The notes: generated from the sequence alone by a model not told the origin. Shown: positions 8,412 to 17,189, counted from the first letter of the stretch. The stretch: 64,000 nt of DNA from Paraperibacillus marinus (GCF_046237605.1 NZ_CP143542.1:2480001-2544000); one strand, 5' to 3'. Translations and numbers: made by a program.

Positions 8412-9785
8412 TTATTTTTCGATCACATTGTCTTCACCGACAATTTTCGTTACATTGCTTTGATATTCCTTGGCCGCATCTTCTGGGGTGATTTTATCGG
8501 TGACCACGCCCTCGACAAGGGATTGAATCTGTGTGGATACAGTAGGATATTTATCGACTGCCGGGCGGAAATGGGTGAAGCTCAGGAATTCCGTGGCTTC
8601 TTTAAACATCGGGATTTCCTGATAAGACGGTTCGTTTGCGACATCATCACGAGGAGTCAGATTTCGTTCTTTTTTAAGGAGTGACAAGTTGTTTTCCTTG
8701 CTAGAGGCTAATTTAATGAAGTCCCAGGCTGCATCTTTATGACGTGAATTTTTTGGAATGGAGAGCGCCCATCCGCCTGACATGGATGTGGTTCCCGGAG
8801 CCTGACCGTTCTGAGTCGGCATGGCTGCAAATCCTAATATCTTGAAGGCATCCGGCCAGGGTGCGGCGCCGTCCTCGCCCCAGTTTCCTGTCTGCCAGAA
8901 GCCGTCGAGCCCTATCGCGAGCTTTCCTTTAGGGAACATCTGCTGGTAAGCCACGGCGCCTCCCGATCCATTCAGTACCTGGGAAAGACTTGGACCCAGC
9001 TTTTTCTCGTAAATCGTATCAATGAATTTGAAGGAATCGGTAAGGCCCTTGCCTTTCACAACCCATTTCTTGGAGTCATTATCATATAGAGGAGTGTCTG
9101 TACCGGATAAGAGCATTTCGAATGTCTGCATGGAGGTTGCTTCCCCTGTCGCCTTTCCGGAGTTCATCCAGATTGGGGTCACGCCGGGGAGCTTATCTTT
9201 GATGGTTTGTGCGGCTTTTAAGATATCATCCCAGGACTTCGGCTCCCATGGAACGGGAAGTCCTGCTTTTTCAAAAAGATCCTTGTTGTACCAGAGTCCG
9301 CGGGAGTCGGTGTTATAAGGCACTCCGTACGTTTTTCCGTCCTGGGCAATGACACCCTTTTTCACGCTGTCATTATAATTGCTCCATTCACTCCAGTCCT
9401 TGATTCTATCATCCAGAGGCTCCAGATAGCCGGCGCTCGCATCGGAATTGACCATGAAGGTATCCTCGGTCACGATGTCGGGTGCGGTGTTTTTGGATTT
9501 TAACATTAAGGCAACCTTGGCAAAATAATCTCCTTCCGACACATTGAGCGGCGCCAGTTTCACATCCACCTTGGGATGTTCCTTCTCGTATGCTGGAATG
9601 ATCTCCTTATTGAGCCAGTCGGTCAGCCCTTTATTCGTCCCTCCGCCTGACCGGTATGTAATTTTGATAACCTGTTTTCCACTGCTTTCGCTGGACGAGC
9701 TTTCATTTGAGCACGCTGCACTCAGCAGCATACTGCCGCCAATGACGGAAACAGCCGCGATTTTCGTGAACATCCTTTTTTTCAT
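8412..9785 (-). CDS. Sugar-binding lipoprotein of ABC importer
   Basis: The 457-residue protein starts with a lipoprotein signal (charged MKKRMFTK, hydrophobic core, lipobox LLSAAC near residue 25) and a Ser-rich linker. The remainder is a typical extracellular solute-binding fold, including YGVPYNTDSRGLWYNKDLF and SGGWALSIPKNSRHKDAAWDFI. It captures the sugar outside the membrane for the two permeases downstream. The start ATG follows GGGGAGAGAG. The upstream DNA carries a sigma-A promoter, a regulator-type operator and a cre box, so expression should be substrate-induced and catabolite-repressed. Confidence 0.93.
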   Translation of the reverse strand: MKKRMFTKIAAVSVIGGSMLLSAACSNESSSSESSGKQVIKITYRSGGGTNKGLTDWLNKEIIPAYEKEHPKVDVKLAPLNVSEGDYFAKVALMLKSKNTAPDIVTEDTFMVNSDASAGYLEPLDDRIKDWSEWSNYNDSVKKGVIAQDGKTYGVPYNTDSRGLWYNKDLFEKAGLPVPWEPKSWDDILKAAQTIKDKLPGVTPIWMNSGKATGEATSMQTFEMLLSGTDTPLYDNDSKKWVVKGKGLTDSFKFIDTIYEKKLGPSLSQVLNGSGGAVAYQQMFPKGKLAIGLDGFWQTGNWGEDGAAPWPDAFKILGFAAMPTQNGQAPGTTSMSGGWALSIPKNSRHKDAAWDFIKLASSKENNLSLLKKERNLTPRDDVANEPSYQEIPMFKEATEFLSFTHFRPAVDKYPTVSTQIQSLVEGVVTDKITPEDAAKEYQSNVTKIVGEDNVIEK

Positions 9786-9819
9786 AACTCTCTCCCCTAT
9801 ACTTCATATTTTTTCAATA

Positions 9820-9835
9820 TTGTAAGCGGTTACAA
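9820..9835 (-). promoter_or_regulatory. CcpA catabolite-responsive element (cre)
   Basis: TTGTAAGCGGTTACAA closely fits the cre consensus TGNAANCGNWNNCA. It lies in the 5' leader, about 50-65 bases after the expected start of transcription and 35 bases before the binding-protein ATG. A cre there would act as a roadblock when CcpA is bound. Confidence 0.8.
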
Positions 9836-9890
9836 GTTGATATAAAAAAATAAGACCGATTCACTGCTTTTGCTGAGATGATATGCTCTT

Positions 9891-9920
9891 AGCATAAATG
9901 GTATATTTGATACATGTCAA
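9891..9920 (-). promoter_or_regulatory. Sigma-A promoter of the sugar-import operon with embedded operator
   Basis: On the minus strand TTGACA (9920-9915) and TATGCT (9896-9891) are 18 bases apart. The spacer contains AAATGGTATATTTGATACAT (plus-strand sense, from 9896), nearly the same as the palindrome before the regulator gene at 11197, so this is a likely operator of that regulator. Confidence 0.65.
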
Positions 9921-9936
9921 TATGTTAATTGAAAAC

Positions 9937-10185
9937 TTAAAATATTCGGTTTTCCTTTAGGTAAAAGGATGCTATGGGCCATGAGGTCCTTAATCGTATT
10001 GATGAAGGTTGATTTCCCTTGGATCCCCCGCCGATCAGGAAGACCATGATTTGTTCTGTAATTTCTCCGGTGAGGGAATATCCAAACAGCCGCTGCATGT
10101 ATTCAACTAACTCTTTATCCCCTTGGAAAATTTGCTCTAAAAAATTCATCCATTCGGGGCACTTTGCTTTGTCATCCGGTTGGAA
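9937..10185 (-). pseudogene. Fragment of phage D5/P4-type primase-helicase
   Basis: The translation (CPEWMNFLEQIF, then LFGYSLTGEITEQIMVF) matches the start of the helicase domain of phage/plasmid primases. The Walker A region reads GGGSKG and then leaves frame; shifting one base restores STFINTIKDLMA. Only about 85 of some 800 residues remain and the frame is broken, so it is dead. Its 5' end abuts the XhlA-like ORF on the other strand, which marks a deletion junction. Confidence 0.7.
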
Positions 10186-10593
10186 GATCATGAAAAAAGG
10201 ATTGGTCAGCTAGAACTAAATTACGGGAAAGTCATTGAAGACTTGGGTGAGGTTAGAAAAGAAAACGCTCAAATCAAGCAAGGACAAGTCCAAATCGAAA
10301 ATACCGTATTAAAAGAATTCAGTTCCCAAAAAGAACTCACCAAGAAATTGTTAGAGCATACACTAGATATTAAAAAGCTCAAGACTGTGGAAGAAGGGGA
10401 AATGAATAAAATCAGGGCTACCCAAGAAGGGGAAATCATGAAAACAAAGATAACGACTCGAAAAGTCCTCTTTTTAGGGCTGTGCGGCGGGTCTGGCATA
10501 GTTGGGCTGGTATCTTTTGTTATTACTAAATGGGACAACATTATGAAATGGTTCGGAGGCAAAAGACATGATCAATTGGACTGTGCGATTTAA
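10180..10593 (+). CDS. Phage XhlA/hemolysin-like membrane-anchored coiled-coil protein, 5' end uncertain
   Basis: The 137-residue product has a long charged coiled coil (residues about 1-85), then a single membrane span (VLFLGLCGGSGIVGLVSFVI) and a short tail. This is the layout of XhlA-type proteins encoded beside phage holins. The first usable start is a TTG without a convincing ribosome binding site, and the gene begins at the junction with the primase fragment, so the N-terminus may be fused or lost. It overlaps the holin gene by 26 bases, which is common in lysis modules. Confidence 0.55.
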   Translation: MEDHEKRIGQLELNYGKVIEDLGEVRKENAQIKQGQVQIENTVLKEFSSQKELTKKLLEHTLDIKKLKTVEEGEMNKIRATQEGEIMKTKITTRKVLFLGLCGGSGIVGLVSFVITKWDNIMKWFGGKRHDQLDCAI

Positions 10594-10834
10594 GAATAAA
10601 CTCTGGGTTATGGCCTTTGTGTCACAGCTTTTTATTTTGGCAGAAATTCTTTTGGTTGGCGCTCATGCTGTTGGTCTCACAGATTTTCAGCTCACAGAGG
10701 AAATTAAGGGCTGGGTGCTAGCCGTAATCAATGCACTATTTGGGGTTTTCTCCACAATCGGAAATATTCAGGATCCAACCACGGCCGGCCTGCGGGATAG
10801 TGCCAGGGCGCAAAATTATACTGAACCAAGATAA
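10568..10834 (+). CDS. Phage holin, phi LC3 family type
   Basis: The 88-residue protein has two hydrophobic segments and ends with GNIQDPTTAGLRDSARA, a near-diagnostic tail of phi LC3-type holins (VQDPTTxGxxDSxxA). The ATG follows GGAGG and overlaps the upstream XhlA-like gene. In a complete phage it would permeabilise the membrane for the amidase encoded next; here the amidase is truncated. Confidence 0.85.
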   Translation: MINWTVRFKNKLWVMAFVSQLFILAEILLVGAHAVGLTDFQLTEEIKGWVLAVINALFGVFSTIGNIQDPTTAGLRDSARAQNYTEPR

Positions 10835-10861
10835 GCTGCCTTCGGGCGGCTATTTTTTTTT
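10833..10861 (+). terminator. Terminator between holin and amidase fragment
   Basis: AGCTGCC-TTCG-GGCGGCT with a UUCG tetraloop, followed by nine T. Confidence 0.8.
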
Positions 10862-10877
10862 AAGAAGGGATGAAAAA

Positions 10878-11162
10878 ATGACTACTGTTCATTTAGCTTT
10901 TATCGATGGCGGGCACGCAGGTTTAAGAGAAAATAAGGCTAACCCAAGCGCAACACCAGGAAAAGAAACCCCCGTCGTTAACAGTTTAGGACGCAGGATT
11001 CAAGAAGAGGAATTCAACGAACCAACTGCAGCCCTGTTAATCGCAGAATTAAAAAGGTGCGTAGTTCATGTTTATGATGTTGCACCAGGCGCCGGTGATG
11101 TCCCGTTAAAGACTCGTACTGATACAGCCAATCGAATCTATAAAGAACCGGACTTTTTTTAA
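10878..11162 (+). pseudogene. Truncated N-acetylmuramoyl-L-alanine amidase (phage endolysin N-terminus)
   Basis: The 94 residues show an amidase_3 start (FIDGGHAG with the zinc His, then TPGKETP, EEEFNEPTAALL and DVPLKTRTDTANR). The frame stops at about residue 94, whereas the catalytic domain alone needs about 170 residues, so the later zinc ligands and catalytic Glu are missing. FIDGGHAG also departs from the usual DPGHGG. The break lies just before the regulator's promoter. It is not expected to be active. Confidence 0.75.
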
Positions 11163-11179
11163 CAATTATTCCAAGTATA

Positions 11180-11221
11180 TTGTCAGAATATTTATGAAAT
11201 GATATATTTGATATATCATTT
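11180..11221 (+). promoter_or_regulatory. Promoter and palindromic operator of the GntR/LacI-type regulator
   Basis: TTGTCA (11180) and TATATT (11203) are 17 bases apart. A perfect inverted repeat, arms AAATGATATA and TATATCATTT around TTTGA, spans 11197-11221 and covers the -10 box. Its core TATATTTGATA recurs in the sugar-operon promoter, which implies autoregulation and joint control. Confidence 0.7.
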
Positions 11222-11247
11222 ATGAGATTATGAGGATGTGAGGATAC

Positions 11248-12381
11248 GTGGAACTTCCATTATACGAAAAAATTTATCTGGACTTATTGAATCAGATTGA
11301 GACCGAGCAGCTCAAGCCCGGAGACCAGCTTCCGACTGAGAAGGAATTGGCAAGCCAGTTTGGGGTCAGCCGGATCACCTCGAAAAAAGCAGTGGAAAAA
11401 CTGGTCCAAATCGGGGCCATTGAACGCATTCGCGGGAAAGGGTCCTATGTCTCAGAAAGACTTCCGGACATGAGTACTCTCAATAAAAAAAGCAGCCCTG
11501 CTCCAAGTGAGATCCCGGAAGACGAGCCGAATGGCTTAATCGCCCTTATCATTCCCGACTTCTTCAAGGACAGCTTTGGCAGGAATATCATGAAGAATAT
11601 TGAGAAACGCTGCGCTGAAAAGAATTACAGCTTAGTCGTGAAGCTGACATATGGCAGCCAGGAGGAGGAAGACGAGGCGATCAATACGATGGTCCAGCTT
11701 GGGGTAAAAGGGATCCTGATTTACCCCGTCAATGGACAGCATTATACTGCCAGCATTCTGAGATTGGTTCTCGAGGGCTTCCCTCTTGTTTTAATCGACC
11801 GATATTTAAAAGGAATCCCGGTCTGCTCGGTGTATACGGACAACAAAAAAGCTGCCCAAAATCTGACTGAATTCCTGCTGACACAGGGTCATGATCATAT
11901 TGCGTTTGTCTCGCCGCCGGAAGAAGACACTTCCTCCATCGAAGAAAGAATCCAGGGATTTCAAGCTGCCTATCTCAAGAAAGGGATCGCCGTCAGTCCG
12001 GATCTGCTTTTGACAGAAATGTTCAGCACCCTTCCTACTTTTGAAAAATCGGATGAATTTCAGGAAGATTTGATCAAACTGAGGAAGTTCATCGAGGAAA
12101 ATGCGCATGTGACAGCCTTTATCGCCTGCGAATATGAAATCGCCAGCGTGCTCTCACATGTCCTAAAGTCCCTCGGGAAATCGATCCCAGCCGATTATGC
12201 CATCGCCTGCTTCGACCATCCCGGCTGGTTTTACAACGATATAATTTTCACTCATATCAAGCAGGATGAGGCGGGAATCGCGGTCAAATCCGTAGACTTG
12301 CTTTTAAAACAAATCTATGGGGAAACGGTGCCTGTGAAGAATATGGTAGAGTTCAAGCTTGTGGAGGGGAATACGGTCTGA
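11248..12381 (+). CDS. AraR-like transcriptional regulator (GntR helix-turn-helix fused to LacI-type sugar-binding domain)
   Basis: The 377-residue protein starts at a GTG after TGAGGAT. Residues 1-70 are a GntR winged helix (LPTEKELASQFGVSRITSKKAV, then GKGSYV). Residues about 90-377 are a periplasmic-binding-protein-like effector domain (LIALIIPDFF, GILIYPV, DNKKAAQNLTEFLLTQGHDHIAFVSP, ACFDHPGWFYNDIIFTHIKQD). This fusion is that of AraR of Bacillus subtilis, but the operator differs from the AraR box. It most likely represses its own gene and the mannan-type sugar operon, with an imported sugar as inducer. A terminator follows directly. Confidence 0.88.
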   Translation: MELPLYEKIYLDLLNQIETEQLKPGDQLPTEKELASQFGVSRITSKKAVEKLVQIGAIERIRGKGSYVSERLPDMSTLNKKSSPAPSEIPEDEPNGLIALIIPDFFKDSFGRNIMKNIEKRCAEKNYSLVVKLTYGSQEEEDEAINTMVQLGVKGILIYPVNGQHYTASILRLVLEGFPLVLIDRYLKGIPVCSVYTDNKKAAQNLTEFLLTQGHDHIAFVSPPEEDTSSIEERIQGFQAAYLKKGIAVSPDLLLTEMFSTLPTFEKSDEFQEDLIKLRKFIEENAHVTAFIACEYEIASVLSHVLKSLGKSIPADYAIACFDHPGWFYNDIIFTHIKQDEAGIAVKSVDLLLKQIYGETVPVKNMVEFKLVEGNTV

Positions 12382-12391
12382 AGCAGCAAGA

Positions 12392-12424
12392 AAAAGGAAT
12401 GAGCGGATGGGCTCATTCCTTTTT
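12392..12424 (+). terminator. Terminator of the regulator gene
   Basis: AGGAATGAGC-GGAT-GGCTCATTCCT followed by a T-run. Confidence 0.85.
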
Positions 12425-12640
12425 ACATATTAAGGTTCGAATTTCTAACCTTCATAATTAAATTTTTTCTTTACCTGCATCCTCTATATCTATAGGAGAA
12501 ATTAAAGAGTAATTTGTTCATTGATCAATCTCCTCTGCAGTGGCTTTCCTTAAAAATATATGCGTTAAGAACTATAAGCAAAACCGGTTTTACTGCCCTC
12601 TCTATTTCCAAAGACTCAATTTTCTGAATCTTGTAAAATT

Positions 12641-12652
12641 ATTGTTAACAAT
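12641..12652. promoter_or_regulatory. Perfect 12-bp palindrome upstream of the protease gene
   Basis: ATTGTTAACAAT is self-complementary and lies about 95 bases before the protease start. The rest of 12425-12747 is AT-rich leader with TACAAT at about 12670 as a possible -10. The regulator is unknown. Confidence 0.35.
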
Positions 12653-12747
12653 GTCTCTTTCATCCCTTACAATACTTTTTAAGCGTCCCGGAATTTTCGT
12701 TAACCGAAACAGTGGAAGCCTTATCTAGTATTCTGGAGGGGAAGTTA

Positions 12748-14421
12748 TTGAACAAGAAGAAGTTTGTATTTCCGATGGTGTTATCTGCCGCATTGTTTAC
12801 GAGCGCTCTCGGCGCAAGTCCTGCAGGTGCGGTTCAGATTGAGAATTCCGGCGGTACGCCCGGCAAAGCTTACGGCCAGCAGAATAAACAGGTATTCGTA
12901 AAGAGTAAGTCCGGACAAAGAGCGAACGCGGATGCTGTTCAATATGTTGAGCAGAACAAGGACTCGCTGAAGCTTGTGGCCCCTGGAAATAACCTCAAAG
13001 TAAAGTCCCAGGAAAAGGACAGCAAGGGCATGACTCATGTGAAGCTGCAGCAGGAAAAGGACGGCGTGCCGGTTGAAGGTGCGGAGTTGATTGTCCACTA
13101 TGCAGAGGACGGAAGTGTTTCCACTGTAAACGGTTATTATAATAATGAGGTTGCAGAAGAATCTCTTTCTACAAAGCCGGAGCTTTCCTCAGGAAAAGCG
13201 CTTGAACATGCGAAGAAAGCCGTCTCTGCTCCTGAAGAGCTGGAATATGCCCCGAAGACTGAGCTCGTTATTTATCCCTTCCAGGAAAAAGAATATCTCG
13301 CCTATAAAGTGAATGTGACTTTCCTTGGAGAGAAGCCGGGCAACTGGTTTGTGTTTGTGGATGCGAATACGGGTGAAGTGATCGATCAGTACAACGGCCT
13401 GATGCATGCGGACGACTATAAGTCTTCCACTGGTGTTGGCACCGGTGTAAAGGGTGAGAGCCGCTCCCTTCATATCACGCATAAAAATGAAGCCGGTTCA
13501 GGGGAAGGAACACAATTTTACCTGTACGATAATTCTCATGAAAACCTCGGCGGCATCTATACGTATGATTTCAAAAATCAGTGGCGCACCGCAGAGGTCC
13601 GTCTTCCTGGAACACTTTATTCAGGCAATGACGCTTCCTTCAAGGATGATTATGACCGCGCTGCTGTAGATGCGCATTATAACTCCGAGCAGGTGTATCA
13701 TTATTACAAGGACGCGCATGGACGAAATTCCATCGACGGAAAGGGCATGGCCATCAAATCGACGGTCCATTATGGCGACAACTATAACAATGCCTTCTGG
13801 GACGGCTACCAGATGACGTACGGCGATGGCGACGGGAAGTTCTTTATATCACTGTCTGCAGGACTTGATGTAGCGGCGCACGAAATGACGCACGGTGTGA
13901 CCACCCACTCTGCCGGCCTGAAGTACCGCTTCCAGTCAGGCGCGTTGAATGAAGCCTTCTCAGACATCTTCGGCGCCTTGATCGACGGCGATGACTGGGA
14001 AATGGGCGAAGATGTCATGGCACCGGATGCTGTGGCTTCAGGTCGCGATTCCCTGAGGAGCCTCAGCAATCCGAATAAGTTCCCGGTCGGCGCTGCCTAT
14101 ACGTCATATGGCGACGGCCGCGGTTTGTATCCGAAGCACATGGACGAGTACTACGACCTGCCGCTGAACCTCGATAATGGCGGAGTGCACATCAACTCCT
14201 CCATCATCAATCACGCGGCCTACCTGACAGGTGTTGAGATCGGTAAGGAGAAGCTCGGCAAGATCTATTACCGTGCCCTGACCGTCTACCTCACTCCAGA
14301 CTCGAACTTCAGCGATGCCCGCAAGGCCATCATCCAATCTGCGGTAGATCTGTACGGTGCAGGCAGTGCGGAAGCCAAGGCCAGCGAAAATGGCTTAAAC
14401 GGCGTTGGAATTACGGAATAA
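12748..14421 (+). CDS. Secreted thermolysin-type neutral protease (M4 family, bacillolysin)
   Basis: The start chosen is TTG at 12748 after GGAGGGG, giving 557 residues; upstream in-frame codons lack a site. A signal peptide (NKKKFVFPMVLSAALFTSALG) is followed by FTP and PepSY-type propeptide domains to about residue 235, then the mature enzyme. The zinc motif is HEMTH (His378, Glu379, His382) and the third-ligand region is GALNEAFSDIFG. GVHINSSIINHAAYLTG is the usual C-terminal catalytic His region. Length and domain order are normal. It is a single-gene transcript ending at a strong terminator. Confidence 0.95.
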   Translation: MNKKKFVFPMVLSAALFTSALGASPAGAVQIENSGGTPGKAYGQQNKQVFVKSKSGQRANADAVQYVEQNKDSLKLVAPGNNLKVKSQEKDSKGMTHVKLQQEKDGVPVEGAELIVHYAEDGSVSTVNGYYNNEVAEESLSTKPELSSGKALEHAKKAVSAPEELEYAPKTELVIYPFQEKEYLAYKVNVTFLGEKPGNWFVFVDANTGEVIDQYNGLMHADDYKSSTGVGTGVKGESRSLHITHKNEAGSGEGTQFYLYDNSHENLGGIYTYDFKNQWRTAEVRLPGTLYSGNDASFKDDYDRAAVDAHYNSEQVYHYYKDAHGRNSIDGKGMAIKSTVHYGDNYNNAFWDGYQMTYGDGDGKFFISLSAGLDVAAHEMTHGVTTHSAGLKYRFQSGALNEAFSDIFGALIDGDDWEMGEDVMAPDAVASGRDSLRSLSNPNKFPVGAAYTSYGDGRGLYPKHMDEYYDLPLNLDNGGVHINSSIINHAAYLTGVEIGKEKLGKIYYRALTVYLTPDSNFSDARKAIIQSAVDLYGAGSAEAKASENGLNGVGITE

Positions 14422-14440
14422 CCAATAGCTTGAAGGAAGA

Positions 14441-14469
14441 ACCGTGCGGGCAGCCTGCACGGTTTTTTT
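14441..14469 (+). terminator. Terminator of the neutral protease gene
   Basis: AACCGTGC paired with GCACGGTT and followed by seven T. The remaining 350 bases up to comK are AT-rich and hold only the comK leader. Confidence 0.85.
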
Positions 14470-14826
14470 CTTGGAAGAATTTAGGCTCCCCTGCCCTTTC
14501 ATGCTGCCGTATATTAGATTAATATAACTACAAAAGAATAGTGTCCTCATTTGTATTTCATACAAATCCTCTGCAGTTTTTTTGCCTCTGATAGATTTTT
14601 TTGTCGGAATAAAGAAATGAGGCAGGAAATATTTCATTTGAAACCTTCATTTTTTTGGCCAAATTAGCCCTTTTGGGGACGAATTGAAAAAACCCGCACT
14701 GAGAAAATAAACGTTTTACAAGTTTTGGGAAATATAAGATAATTGAACTAGAAACAGGGAAAGGAGGAAGGATATAACGGGGGATGGACAGCTGATTTTT
14801 TAGAGATAATTATAGGGGGAAAACGA

Positions 14827-15366
14827 ATGGAAATGAAAGATAGTTATATTATTAATTATGAAACCGTTTTAATTAAGTCATCATTTGATTCGTTTGCTAA
14901 TCACTACTCTCTGGTGATCCAGGGACATGAAACGTTTTTAGTCGCTCAAAAACCCACCACGATTCTAAATAACAGCATGCTGTATTACGGCTCCAGCCTC
15001 ATCGGCGGCATCCAGAGCGCCAAATCCATCCTCGGCAATGTCAGCTGGTGTCCGATTGAAGTATGCTCAGAACTCGATATCTACTGGTTCCCGCTCCACT
15101 CACCGAGACACAGCGAGAGCATCTGGATCGCCCTTTCGCACACCCTTCTACCAGAAAAAGTGTCACCTTTCACCACGAGAATAAACCTTGGTTACGGCCA
15201 CTCCTTTACCATCGATATGAAACTGGGCCGCTTCAACAGAAGAAAGAATAATGCCATCCAGCTGCGGCATAGCCACCAGCAGCGAAAAACCAGGCGGGCT
15301 GTCTATTACTATGAGCCCCAAAGCGGCTTTCAGCTTGTGAGCGAGAGCCCTGCGACGAATATGTAA
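14827..15366 (+). CDS. comK: ComK-family competence transcription factor
   Basis: The 179-residue protein matches ComK across its length, including MLYYGSSLIGG near residue 55 (ComK has RFFGSSYAGR) and a WFPLHSPRHSESIWIALSH stretch equal to the ComK FPTLSSTRP-WISH region. ComK is the master activator of DNA-uptake genes and binds AAAA-N5-TTTT boxes. A related AAAATAAACGTTTT lies about 120 bases upstream and could be an autoregulatory site. Start ATG follows AGGGGG. Many Bacillaceae carry two ComK paralogues, so this may be the second copy with reduced activity. Confidence 0.82.
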   Translation: MEMKDSYIINYETVLIKSSFDSFANHYSLVIQGHETFLVAQKPTTILNNSMLYYGSSLIGGIQSAKSILGNVSWCPIEVCSELDIYWFPLHSPRHSESIWIALSHTLLPEKVSPFTTRINLGYGHSFTIDMKLGRFNRRKNNAIQLRHSHQQRKTRRAVYYYEPQSGFQLVSESPATNM

Positions 15367-15372
15367 TGGAAG

Positions 15373-15410
15373 AAAACCGTCCTTCAAGCTTTAATTGAAG
15401 AACGGTTTTT
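15373..15410 (+). terminator. Terminator after comK
   Basis: AAAACCGT..CTTCAA paired with TTGAAG..ACGGTTTT, then T-rich. Confidence 0.8.
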
Positions 15411-15446
15411 GTGTTTGGCACCGTTCCCTATTTTGAAGCTATTCCA

Positions 15447-15458
15447 GCGTTCAAACGC
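15447..15458. promoter_or_regulatory. Small inverted repeat next to a -10 box
   Basis: GCGTT-CA-AACGC directly precedes TATAAT in the promoter region of the Crp/Fnr-like gene and could be an operator. The -35 is unclear. Confidence 0.35.
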
Positions 15459-15505
15459 GTATAATGAAAATGACAGGGACTAATCCAATCTGAAAGGAAG
15501 ATCTT

Positions 15506-16104
15506 ATGAAGGAAATCCTCCTGAATTTTATGTCTGATTTTTCTTCCCTCAGCCGTGATGAACAGCTCGCCATCTATGAAAGCCTGCACATTAATGAATA
15601 TAAAAAAGGAACCTGCCTGCTGGGACAAGGAGAGCTTTCCACCATGAAGTGTTACTTTGTGCTGCGGGGATGTGTCGACAGTTTTTTATCGATGAATGGG
15701 GTCATGAAGTCACATCGAACTTTTTTACCGAAGAGCAGGCGATCCCCATCATCAACTTACAAAATCAAAATAATGCCTCGAAATATTCCTTGGTGTGTGC
15801 CGAGGACTCCCTATTGGTTGCCGGCGACATGGATACTGAAAACACCCTGTTTGCCAAATACCCGCAGCTGGAAACCATGATCCGAACTATGATGGAAATC
15901 GACATGAGTGAAATTCAGGAACACTTTGGAGACTTCATTCAATTATCCCCTGAAGAGCGTTACGAATATATCCTAAGGAAACGTCCTGGGCTGGTTGACC
16001 GTGTCCCGCAGCATCAACTCGCCAGTTATCTCGGAATCACTCCCGAGTCCTTAAGCCGGATAAAAAAGCGGATAAAAACAAATTACATACAAAATAGGTC
16101 CTAA
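15506..16104 (+). pseudogene. Crp/Fnr-family regulator with a one-base frameshift
   Basis: The first frame reads a cNMP-binding-like N-terminus up to CYFVLRGCV. At about 15673-15680 homology jumps to the next frame (RQFFIDEWGHEVTSNFFTEEQAIPI) and continues to the end with a helix-turn-helix LASYLGITPESLSRIKKRI. Restoring one base would give about 199 residues, normal for these regulators. RBS GAAAGGAAG precedes the ATG. It may be a real pseudogene or a sequencing error; the absence of any other lesion favours a recent event. It precedes an oxidoreductase gene that it may control. Confidence 0.75.
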
Positions 16105-16220
16105 AATTCTCCAATAATTAACTTAAGTCAATGAATAGTTTTCATGCCCTTGTTATGATGTAACCAACATTTTACAAGGACATTTGCAAAGCTTTGTATT
16201 TTTAATTTGGAGGAGATTGT

Positions 16221-17189
16221 ATGAAAGCAGTCATTTGTGAGAAATATGGCTCACCTCAAGTACTTGAAGTAAAGGAAATAAAAAAACCGGTACCCGGCGA
16301 TCATCAAGTACTGGTTAAGGTTCATGCTTCTTCCCTCAACTTTGGCAACTTGGTTCTATTAAAAGGCAAGCCCTTCCCTGCCCGTTTTGCCTTCGGACTG
16401 ACAAAACCCAAATACCCTGTGCCGGGCGGAGATATCGCCGGTACAGTTGAAGCTGTTGGTAAGCACGTTACGCTGTTTAGAGAAGGCAACGAAGTTTTCG
16501 GTGACCTCTCCGTATGCGGCTGGGGCGGCTTTGCTGAATATGCAGCGGTTCCCGAATCTGCTTTAGCCCTGAAGCCAGACAATATCTCCTTTGAGGAAGC
16601 AGCTGCCTCACCCATGGCAGCCGTGACGGCCCTGCAAGGACTGCGCGATAAAGGGAAAATCCAGCCGGGCCAGAAGGTATTAATTTACGGAGCATCCGGC
16701 GGAGTCGGAACATTTGCGGTACAAATCGCCAAAGCGTTCGGGGCTGAAGTAACGGGTGTATGCAGCACCAGAAATGTAGAGATCCTGCGTTCCATTGGAG
16801 CCGACTATGTTATAGATTATACCAAGGAGGACTTCACGCTAAATGAGGGGCACTACGATCTGATCCTGGGTGTGAACGGTTCTAATTCCATGTCAGCATA
16901 TAAACGGGCACTCAAACCAAATGGCCATTTTGTTCACGTTGGAGGTTCCGAATCCCAATTCTTTCAAGCACTATTCCTCGGTCCTCTCATTTCCAGGACC
17001 GGAAGCAGGTCATTTAATCACCTCTTACAGAGAGCAAACCAACAAGACTTGAATGAGGTTAAAGAGTTACTCCAGAGTGGAAAAGTAAAACCGGTGATTG
17101 ATAAGCGGTTTTCGCTAAGTGAAATTGTTGAGGCGTTCCAGTATTTTGGGGAGGGTCATGCTCAGGGGAAGGTGGTGGTTTGTATTTAA
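16221..17189 (+). CDS. NAD(P)H-dependent quinone oxidoreductase-like MDR protein
   Basis: The 322-residue protein is a zinc-free medium-chain dehydrogenase/reductase. It has a GroES-like N-domain (GGDIAGTVEAVG) and a Rossmann domain with VLIYGASGGVGTFAVQIAKAFGAEVTGV at about residues 152-180. The catalytic zinc ligands of alcohol dehydrogenases are absent, as in quinone or enal reductases. Start ATG follows GGAGG. It sits 116 bases after the Crp/Fnr-like gene and is followed by a strong terminator. Substrate unknown; redox or detoxification role inferred. Confidence 0.88.
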   Translation: MKAVICEKYGSPQVLEVKEIKKPVPGDHQVLVKVHASSLNFGNLVLLKGKPFPARFAFGLTKPKYPVPGGDIAGTVEAVGKHVTLFREGNEVFGDLSVCGWGGFAEYAAVPESALALKPDNISFEEAAASPMAAVTALQGLRDKGKIQPGQKVLIYGASGGVGTFAVQIAKAFGAEVTGVCSTRNVEILRSIGADYVIDYTKEDFTLNEGHYDLILGVNGSNSMSAYKRALKPNGHFVHVGGSESQFFQALFLGPLISRTGSRSFNHLLQRANQQDLNEVKELLQSGKVKPVIDKRFSLSEIVEAFQYFGEGHAQGKVVVCI

